Source: Desulfobacterales bacterium
GTDB taxonomy: Bacteria > Desulfobacterota > Desulfobacteria > Desulfobacterales > UBA11574
DNA: 19,025 nt
Reading direction: 5' to 3'
Assembly (NCBI GenBank): GCA_012974475.1
Contig: JAAXQD010000218.1
Location: 1-19,025 of the forward strand
The notes under the pieces were generated by a model. It made no database searches, was not told the DNA's origin, and saw nothing but the letters and a program-made list of their open reading frames with translations. This document shows positions 13,666 to 19,025 of this stretch, in pieces; position 1 is the first letter of the stretch; each line of letters begins with the position of its first letter. Position numbers and translations under genes: made by a program.

Positions 13666-14427
13666 TCATCTCAAGTTTTTAATAAACCCTCCAACAGCAC
13701 CAATTCCTTCTTTATCCACCAGCCGGATGGTCTCGGACCCGATGACGGCAATGTCGACTTTCCCTTTTAAAAAATCGATATCCGCCCGCTCTTTGACCCC
13801 GAAACCGAGGGCCAAGGGAAGGTCGGTCGCGCTTCGGCATCGCACAAGATAATCTTCCAGTTGTCTGGAAAAATCCGTATCCACACCGGTGACCCCTTTT
13901 CTGGCCACACAATAGATAAACCCCCTTCCAAAGTCGCCAAGGTAATTCATGCGTTCATCGGATGTTGTGGGAGAAAATATAAAGACCGGAGAAAGACGGT
14001 ATTTATCCATGGCCTCAAGGTAGTCCTTCCCTTCTTCAGGGGGAAGATCCGGAACAATAGCCCCCTGAAGACCGTTTTCGGCCATTGTGTCGACAAATCT
14101 CTCAATGCCGTATTTAAAAAGAATATTGTAGTAACTCATGAATAGAAAGGGAATCTCGAAGGTTTCAGCAACCGTTTTGGCAAAATCGATGCATTTTTTA
14201 ACGGTTGCACCCTTGGCCAGCGCTTTTTGATTGGCATGCAGAATCACAGAACCATCTGCAATCGGTTCTGAAAAAGGGATCTGCAGCTCCATCAGGTCAA
14301 CACCGGCGCTGACCATGGACTCAATGATCTTGAAAGCATCCTCGAATGTTGGATATCCAAGAACGATATGGGTCATTAACAAGATCTCTTTCTGCTTCAG
14401 CCTGTTATTCAGATACGATTCAAGCAT
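13666..14427 (-). CDS. trpA: Tryptophan synthase alpha subunit
   Basis: Cleaves indole-3-glycerol phosphate to indole and glyceraldehyde-3-phosphate, passing indole to TrpB. The 253-residue TIM barrel carries catalytic E47 (LMELQIPFSEP) and D58 (IADG), with the phosphate-binding GFGVKERADI and IGSETIR near the C-terminus. Several motif positions differ from common TrpA: MTHIVLGYP for MPYITAGDP, ELQIPFSEP for ELGVPFSDP, and ADGSVI for ADGPVI. The ATG at 14427 is chosen because GGAGGG lies 6 bases upstream and the protein then begins at the usual place. The start overlaps the trpB stop by 8 bp, so the subunits are translationally coupled. It is split from trpEGDC and faces them. Confidence 0.94.
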   Translation of the reverse strand: MLESYLNNRLKQKEILLMTHIVLGYPTFEDAFKIIESMVSAGVDLMELQIPFSEPIADGSVILHANQKALAKGATVKKCIDFAKTVAETFEIPFLFMSYYNILFKYGIERFVDTMAENGLQGAIVPDLPPEEGKDYLEAMDKYRLSPVFIFSPTTSDERMNYLGDFGRGFIYCVARKGVTGVDTDFSRQLEDYLVRCRSATDLPLALGFGVKERADIDFLKGKVDIAVIGSETIRLVDKEGIGAVGGFIKNLR

Positions 14428-15646
14428 GATAGCCCTCCGCTTTCTCTTTGATAAATGCCTGCCACTTGGGATCGGCAAATGCATCGGCGATGGTAAAGAT
14501 GTCTTTGTCTCCCCTCCCGGACTGGTTTATGAGAATAATATCCCTCGGGGTCATGGCCGGAGCCTCTTTGAACGCCTGTGCAAACGCGTGGGCGGATTCC
14601 AGGGCGGGGATCAATCCCTCTTTTTGAATGGTCAGGGACAGGGCATCCACAACCTCCTGATCGGTTGCGGCTTCAAATCGAATTCGGCCGGTTTCTGCAT
14701 ATTGGGCCAGAATCGGTGAAACCCCGACATAATCCAGCCCGGCTGCGACACTATGGGTCTCTCGCATCTGTCCGTCATTATCCTGGAGAAAATATGTCTT
14801 ATACCCCTGGGCGACGCCGATGCTTGAATCTTTGGAAGAAAGTCGGCAAGCGTGCCGGCCGGTCTCCAATCCTTCTCCACCGGCCTCGACGCCCACTAGG
14901 TCAACCGGATCATCCAGAAAAGCATTAAAGGTCCCCAATGCATTGGACCCTCCGCCAACACAGGCATAAACTCGGGCAGGAAGACCACCTGCTTGCTCAA
15001 GAATCTGCTTCCGGGCCTCTTGTCCGATAATCGATTGGAAATAAGAGACCATTTCCGGGAAAGGATGGGGGCCGCACGCCGTTCCCAGTACATAATGTGT
15101 CGTATCCATGTGTGTCACCCAGTCCCGAAAAGATTCATTGATTGCATCTTTTAAAATTCGGGTTCCTTCGGTTACGGTGATGACTTCAGCACCCAATCGC
15201 TCCATCCAGAATACATTGGGACGCTGCCGCTGAACATCCACCTCTCCCATGTAGATGGTACATTTGAATCCAAACCGTGCGGCCATGGTGGCGGTGGCCA
15301 CGCCGTGCTGTCCGGCACCGGTCTCTGCTATGACCCGCGTCTTTCCCATCCGTTTCACCAAAAGGCCCTGCCCGATAACGTTATTGGCCTTGTGGGCGCC
15401 GGTATGGTTAAGATCTTCTCTTTTAACATAAATGCGCGCGCCGCCGAAATGCCGCGTCAGATTCTGGGCAAACGTAATCGGCGTCGGGCGGCAGGAATAG
15501 GTGGACATTATCTCCACATACTCCTCCCAGAACCCGGGGTCGTTTTTTGCGGTTTGAAATATCTCCACAAGTTCGTCGAATGTGGCGACAAGAATCTCGG
15601 GAAGATAGGCTCCCCCGAATTTTTTATAATATCCTCTATCTTTCAT
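14420..15646 (-). CDS. trpB: Tryptophan synthase beta subunit
   Basis: PLP enzyme that joins indole and serine to make tryptophan. The 408-residue product is a canonical TrpB1. The PLP Schiff-base lysine is K86 (HTGAHKANN), the catalytic Glu E108 lies in AETGAGQHG, and the PLP phosphate loop GGGSN is at 231-235. The GPHPFPEMVSYFQ segment replaces the common GPHPYPTIVR. GGGAGGA precedes the ATG at 15646 by 7 bases, which argues against the longer open frame to 15778. The 5' end overlaps the gntR 3' end by 11 bp and the 3' end overlaps trpA by 8 bp, so gntR-trpB-trpA should be one transcript. Confidence 0.96.
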   Translation of the reverse strand: MKDRGYYKKFGGAYLPEILVATFDELVEIFQTAKNDPGFWEEYVEIMSTYSCRPTPITFAQNLTRHFGGARIYVKREDLNHTGAHKANNVIGQGLLVKRMGKTRVIAETGAGQHGVATATMAARFGFKCTIYMGEVDVQRQRPNVFWMERLGAEVITVTEGTRILKDAINESFRDWVTHMDTTHYVLGTACGPHPFPEMVSYFQSIIGQEARKQILEQAGGLPARVYACVGGGSNALGTFNAFLDDPVDLVGVEAGGEGLETGRHACRLSSKDSSIGVAQGYKTYFLQDNDGQMRETHSVAAGLDYVGVSPILAQYAETGRIRFEAATDQEVVDALSLTIQKEGLIPALESAHAFAQAFKEAPAMTPRDIILINQSGRGDKDIFTIADAFADPKWQAFIKEKAEGYHA

Positions 15647-16370
15647 CGTCGATTCCTCCCAAAGTCTGTGAAAAAACGAACTGATCTGTTCGGCAATAAA
15701 GTTCTGAATAAATGGCGTTTTTTGTCTGATCAAAGTGCAAAAACCGCTTAACCATAAGAATCGGCGTATCTGCTGCAACCTCCAAATTTTGTGCTTTTTT
15801 CCCGTTTAAGTAGCCGATTCTGAAGTTCTGTACACCCCCTATGGGTTGCATGTAATATTGCTCATCCACAATTTGTGCCAAAGATCTGTGGGACAAGTCC
15901 ATCTTGTCAATCCCTGTAAAAATTGTGTCATGCAGATATATATCCTCGATAAGGACCGGTATTTTTTCAACCATGCTCAGCCTGGAAAAAAAATAGGCTT
16001 TCTCATTGGAAAAAGGATTTTCCGGATCATGCCCGATGGATTTCAGCCGGATCTTTTTCAGGATATGGGTGGTCATCGACATCCCTTTTTTATGAAACGC
16101 CGAAGTCGTTCCGGCCAGGGAAAAAAGATCGAGCTCTTTCTGCTGTTCACATACAAAGGTTCCTGAGCCCCGCTTTCGAACCAGCAGACGTTTTCGAACC
16201 AAAAGATCCGTGGCCTGACGGGCCGTCGGCCTTCCGATACCGTATCTGGAGGCGAGGCCGTTTTCCGACGGAATCCTTGAGCCGGCTGGATATTCTCCAG
16301 ATCGTATTTTGGCCAGGATGATGTCCGCCAGTTGGTGATATAAGGGAATCGGAGATTTAATATTCAGCAT
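15636..16370 (-). CDS. GntR/HutC-family regulator with UTRA domain
   Basis: A 244-residue transcription factor. The N-terminal winged helix (about 8-75: PLYHQLADIILAKIRSGEYP, then GIGRPTARQATDLLVRKRLL and GSGTFV) is typical of GntR, and residues about 95-235 form a UTRA effector domain (ending in LYCRTDQFVFSQTL). UTRA domains bind small molecules. The gene overlaps trpB by 11 bp and is first in the gntR-trpB-trpA unit, so it very likely controls trpBA and itself. The ligand (tryptophan, indole, a precursor or an unrelated metabolite) cannot be read from sequence. The start codon lies only about 9 bp from the -10 box, with no ribosome binding site, so the mRNA may be leaderless. I know of no named GntR regulator of trpBA that this clearly matches. 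Confidence 0.88.
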   Translation of the reverse strand: MLNIKSPIPLYHQLADIILAKIRSGEYPAGSRIPSENGLASRYGIGRPTARQATDLLVRKRLLVRKRGSGTFVCEQQKELDLFSLAGTTSAFHKKGMSMTTHILKKIRLKSIGHDPENPFSNEKAYFFSRLSMVEKIPVLIEDIYLHDTIFTGIDKMDLSHRSLAQIVDEQYYMQPIGGVQNFRIGYLNGKKAQNLEVAADTPILMVKRFLHFDQTKNAIYSELYCRTDQFVFSQTLGGIDDER

Positions 16371-16378
16371 GGACGAAT

Positions 16379-16407
16379 GTTATATTTTTTTTTGGTAAAG
16401 TTGTCAA
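16379..16407 (-). promoter_or_regulatory. Promoter of gntR-trpB-trpA
   Basis: Near-consensus sigma-70 promoter on the minus strand: TTGACA (16407-16402), 17-bp spacer including nine A, TATAAC (16384-16379). The predicted transcript start (about 16372) is 2-3 bases from the gntR ATG (16370). The TCTTGACAA context is shared with the aroF and trpE promoters. Confidence 0.8.
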
Positions 16408-16525
16408 GACATATTTTGCCAACAAATTCGAGTTCAGCAATGACGAAAAGACTCTCCAAATTTCAATGCCATCCAGAACATTTTATTCCAATGAATTCCC
16501 ATGAAAATAGCCCGCCACAAGGATG

Positions 16526-16539
16526 CCTTTGCGCAAAGG
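16526..16539. promoter_or_regulatory. 14-bp perfect palindrome, possible operator
   Basis: CCTTTGCGCAAAGG reads the same on both strands. It sits in the divergent 363-bp gap between gntR and the cyclase, about 120 bp upstream of each predicted promoter. A dimeric regulator site is possible; the binder is unknown. Confidence 0.3.
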
Positions 16540-16623
16540 TTTGGGTGCGAAACTTGAACAACAACTTTCTATATTCGTTCATTTTTTTCTCATAAAGGCT
16601 TATATGGGCCTCCGGTTAATTTA

Positions 16624-16650
16624 TTGACATATCGACCATTTTTAGATAAT
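16624..16650 (+). promoter_or_regulatory. Candidate promoter of the adenylate cyclase gene
   Basis: TTGACA (16624-16629), 15-bp spacer and GATAAT (16645-16650). The short spacer lowers confidence. The remainder of the gap upstream (16410-16620) holds only the 14-bp palindrome. Confidence 0.45.
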
Positions 16651-16662
16651 TTGTGGAGGTTA

Positions 16663-16737
16663 ATGATTTTCTATGATATTTTAGCGCATTTAATTTTTAT
16701 TCTTTTGAATATTCAGGGTCGGAAACCTCACGTATGA
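16663..16737 (+). CDS. 24-residue upstream ORF coupled to the cyclase
   Basis: ATG at 16663 follows GGAGGTTA, a much better ribosome binding site than that of the cyclase itself. The ORF encodes 24 residues with a hydrophobic core (AHLIFILL), and its stop TGA (16735-16737) overlaps the cyclase ATG (16734-16736) as ATGA. It may serve to deliver ribosomes to the cyclase start. Its short length means chance cannot be excluded. Confidence 0.45.
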   Translation: MIFYDILAHLIFILLNIQGRKPHV

Positions 16738-18467
16738 AACCGTTGACCGCTCAAACTTTTTTACAGTCCAGAATTAAAAGATTGCTGGGAAAATCTCCCG
16801 GTAATTACAGTATGGCCATCGGCGCGGTTTTAAGGAAAAGAGGCATCATTACCGAAAAACAACTCCAGGAGGCCCTCAAGGTACAAAAAGAGAAACTCTA
16901 TACACTGGGCAAAGCCGTTCGCCTGGGGCAGATCATCGTTGAACTCGGTTATGCATCAGAAGAGAAATTGGTCGAGGCGGTAAACCAAGAATATGAAATT
17001 TCAGTTAAAACACTCTCTGATGACATAAAAGGGCTTGTCAAAAAAAAGCGTGAGAGCTTTGCTGAAGGTCTTCCTCCAACACGCATTCCCATCTGGTTTC
17101 AGGTTTTTGCTGCAATCATGGTGATTATCATCACCACCATTTCGGTGATGAGCTTTTTCATTCTGAACCATCAGAAGGAAAGGTTTTACAAGCAAACCGT
17201 CAAAATCGGTATGGTCAGCATCAACTACTTTACCAACAATGCGTCGATCCCCCTTCTTGAAGACAATATTTTAAGACTTAATTCATTGATAAAAGATGCA
17301 ACCCATGTGGAAGGGCTTCTTTATGCGATTATTGTTGACCACAATCAAACCATAAGGGCACATACAGACATAAACAAGATAGGGAAGACCTTTGAGATGT
17401 TTTCCAAAATCGAAGATGTCAAAAGAGAAGGAGACCTTACTTACTTTAACTACTTCTCGACATCAGGCGAGCATGTTTTAAATTTGACCCGTCCCATTCT
17501 ATTCAAAGAAAAAGAGTTGGGTGAAATACATGTGGGAGTTTCCATCGATTTTATCGAAAGACTCATCCATAAAGAGCGATGGGCAATAATTGTGATCACC
17601 ATTTTTATTCTCTTTTTTGGAAGTGCAATTGCGCTCTGGCTTGGATTTCGATTTTCCCGACCTATTTCAAATCTTGTCTTGGCAACCCAGGAAATCGGTT
17701 CAGGGAATTACCAACACAAAATTATCCTGGCCAGAAATGACGAACTTGGAAACCTGGCCACGGCATTCAATCGGATGGGTGATGAGCTTTGGAAAAACGC
17801 TTTGATGCAGAAATCTTTTGGCAAGTATATCGGTTCTGAAGTTCTTGAAATGATAATGGCCGATCCTGAAAGCGACTGGCTTAAAGGTCATCGGAATGAG
17901 GCCACCATTGTATTTGTCGATATCAGAGGATTCTCATCCTTCTCGGAGATCAATGAACCCGAAGAAATCGTGGAGAAACTCAATGAATACTTTGAAATTG
18001 CAACACAGAGCATACAAGACCACGGCGGCTATGTGGACAAGTTCATCGGTGATGCGGTTCTTGGAGTTTTTGGGGTTCCGGTTTATCATGAAGATCACGC
18101 GGAACGAGCTGTAAGGTCAGCAGCGCATATGCAAAAAGAGTTCCTGAAAAAACAGGAAAATGGAAATGTTCTCCTTCAAGCCGTTGGGATCGGGATAAAT
18201 TCCGGCGTCGTCGTCTCAGGGAACATCGGTTCCCAGGATAGAATGGAATATACGGTCATCGGGGACAGTGTAAACCTCGCTGCACATCTATACAGGCTGG
18301 CCAATCCCGGTGAAATTATTATCAGTAAAAGTGTTTATTCAAAATTAAAAGAGATGGTTCACGTAGACCCGCTCCCTTCACAACATATAAAAGGCAAAAC
18401 AGAACCGGTGGAGACATTTAAGCTGATTCGGATAAAGGAGACGCATCATGCCGAAATCGGCAAATAG
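16734..18467 (+). CDS. Membrane class III adenylate cyclase with MshEN-like N-terminus and HAMP
   Basis: A 577-residue inner-membrane enzyme predicted to make cAMP. Residues 28-51 and 63-85 are two aligned 24-residue units (AIGAVLRKRGIITEKQLQEAL and RLGQIIVELGYASEEKLVEAV) of the MshEN/GspE-N kind, a fold that in some members binds c-di-GMP. TM1 is about 121-143, an extracytoplasmic sensor about 145-282 (Cache-like by position), TM2 about 283-304, HAMP 305-358, and the cyclase domain about 388-550. Catalytic residues are complete: metal Asp D396 (FVDIRGFS) and D440 (KFIGDAVLG), purine-selecting K436 and D511 (VIGDSVNLA), with N514 and R521. Lys/Asp favours ATP over GTP. The start overlaps a short upstream ORF, and the next gene overlaps its 3' end by 20 bp. 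Confidence 0.9.
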   Translation: MKPLTAQTFLQSRIKRLLGKSPGNYSMAIGAVLRKRGIITEKQLQEALKVQKEKLYTLGKAVRLGQIIVELGYASEEKLVEAVNQEYEISVKTLSDDIKGLVKKKRESFAEGLPPTRIPIWFQVFAAIMVIIITTISVMSFFILNHQKERFYKQTVKIGMVSINYFTNNASIPLLEDNILRLNSLIKDATHVEGLLYAIIVDHNQTIRAHTDINKIGKTFEMFSKIEDVKREGDLTYFNYFSTSGEHVLNLTRPILFKEKELGEIHVGVSIDFIERLIHKERWAIIVITIFILFFGSAIALWLGFRFSRPISNLVLATQEIGSGNYQHKIILARNDELGNLATAFNRMGDELWKNALMQKSFGKYIGSEVLEMIMADPESDWLKGHRNEATIVFVDIRGFSSFSEINEPEEIVEKLNEYFEIATQSIQDHGGYVDKFIGDAVLGVFGVPVYHEDHAERAVRSAAHMQKEFLKKQENGNVLLQAVGIGINSGVVVSGNIGSQDRMEYTVIGDSVNLAAHLYRLANPGEIIISKSVYSKLKEMVHVDPLPSQHIKGKTEPVETFKLIRIKETHHAEIGK

Positions 18468-19025
18468 GAAAAAAACAGTTTTATTTAAGTTTTTCCTGCT
18501 CAATTTTCTGTTTCTTGCAGCTTGTGCGGCGGGTCCACCGAAGTTTCAGAACGATTCTAACGCGTTCATCGATGACGATTTTATTCTGGTGAAGACCACC
18601 GACGAAGACACGCTTTCTTCCCTTGCCGCCGACCACTTAAACGACCCGAAAAAAGGTTGGCTGATCGCCGAATTCAATAACGTTAAAACTCTGACCTCCG
18701 GACGGACGGTGATTATTCCGTTGTCACCCCTTCACAAAGGCGGCCTTAAAACCGATGGTTTTCAGTCGGTCCCCGTACTGGTCTATCATAATTTTTCTAA
18801 AAACAGGTCGGGGAAGACGTCCGTTGCCGAAGCCGACTTTGAAGCTCAGATGAAATACCTGAAGGAAAACGGATTTCACGTCATATCACTCGATCAATTA
18901 TTAGACTTTATCGATTACAAGGAATCGATACCCGAAAAATCGGTCGTCATTACAGTTGACGATGCATGGGGCTCTATTTACGACATCGCTTTTCCCGTAT
19001 TGAAAAAATATGGTTTTCCTGCCAC
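18448..19025 (+). CDS. Polysaccharide deacetylase lipoprotein, N-terminal part (runs off window)
   Basis: The frame opens at ATG 18448, preceded by AAAGGAG, and stays open for 192 codons to the window end. The N-terminus is basic, then hydrophobic, and ends in the lipobox LAAC with C26, so it is a predicted lipoprotein. Residues about 45-95 look like a degenerate LysM-type segment (LVKTTDEDTLSSLAADHL, then TSGRTVIIPLSP). From about 107 comes a NodB/carbohydrate-esterase 4 domain start: SVPVLVYHNFS, then VVITVDDAWGSIYD with the metal-binding Asp pair. Similar proteins (PgaB-like) deacetylate poly-N-acetylglucosamine or peptidoglycan. The catalytic His motifs lie beyond the window. The 20-bp overlap with the cyclase gene indicates one transcript. 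Confidence 0.85.
   Translation, partial: MPKSANRKKTVLFKFFLLNFLFLAACAAGPPKFQNDSNAFIDDDFILVKTTDEDTLSSLAADHLNDPKKGWLIAEFNNVKTLTSGRTVIIPLSPLHKGGLKTDGFQSVPVLVYHNFSKNRSGKTSVAEADFEAQMKYLKENGFHVISLDQLLDFIDYKESIPEKSVVITVDDAWGSIYDIAFPVLKKYGFPA

Noticed and set aside
14428..14484. 19-residue N-terminal extension of TrpA
   Set aside because: Lies inside the trpB 3' end; ATG 14427 has GGAGGG at the right spacing and fits the family start.
15647..15778. 44-residue N-terminal extension of TrpB
   Set aside because: Lies inside gntR and lacks TrpB similarity; ATG 15646 has a strong ribosome binding site.
16377..16595. 72-codon ORF in the gntR-cyclase gap
   Set aside because: No ribosome binding site or family features, and it covers the gntR promoter.

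Overview
The window looks like chromosomal DNA of a sulfate-reducing-type deltaproteobacterium (Desulfobacterota, probably Desulfobacterales). This is inferred from a DUF3786 protein, an Arg-rich 'ERRSG..RRSGLDRR' type protein end at the left edge, GC-rich intergenic palindromes and overall gene content. No rRNA, tRNA, CRISPR array or intact insertion sequence was seen.

Left part (1-5860): an assortment of single genes. In order: the 3' end of an Arg-rich basic protein, a two-CxxC small protein, a secreted MORN-repeat/LysM protein, a DUF3786 protein (minus), the 23S rRNA m5U methyltransferase RlmD (minus), an alpha/beta hydrolase (plus) and CinA (minus). Intergenic GC-rich hairpins of one family lie at about 2168, 5752 and 5827.

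Centre (5865-16370): a tryptophan-biosynthesis region in three transcription units. (1) A Thermotoga-type DAHP synthase on the minus strand. (2) Divergent from it, trpE-trpG-trpD-trpC-trpF(remnant) followed by a FabF-like ketosynthase on the plus strand. (3) Converging from the right, gntR-trpB-trpA on the minus strand, with overlapping ends. The 590-bp gap between aroF and trpE holds two back-to-back attenuators. Each has a short leader ORF with an Arg-Trp-Trp-Trp run and Rho-independent terminators. They share an identical 12-base codon run (cgc tgg tgg tgg), a 15-base terminator end and a 15-base promoter block, so they appear to be inverted copies of one control module. Entry into the shikimate pathway and the anthranilate branch would therefore both respond to charged tRNA-Trp, while trpBA is tied to a UTRA-type GntR regulator with a near-leaderless promoter. 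trpF has lost about 130 internal residues, including its catalytic Asp, so as read here the pathway lacks phosphoribosylanthranilate isomerase. TrpC also shows Ala at a normally invariant active-site Glu.

Right part (16371-19025): a 363-bp regulatory gap with a 14-bp perfect palindrome and a 24-codon upstream ORF overlapping the next start. Then comes a membrane class III adenylate cyclase with an MshEN-like N-terminal domain, and, overlapping it by 20 bp, the 5' part of a lipoprotein polysaccharide deacetylase that runs off the window. The 13225-13665 gap between fabF and trpA holds two large inverted-repeat structures and a strong bidirectional terminator.
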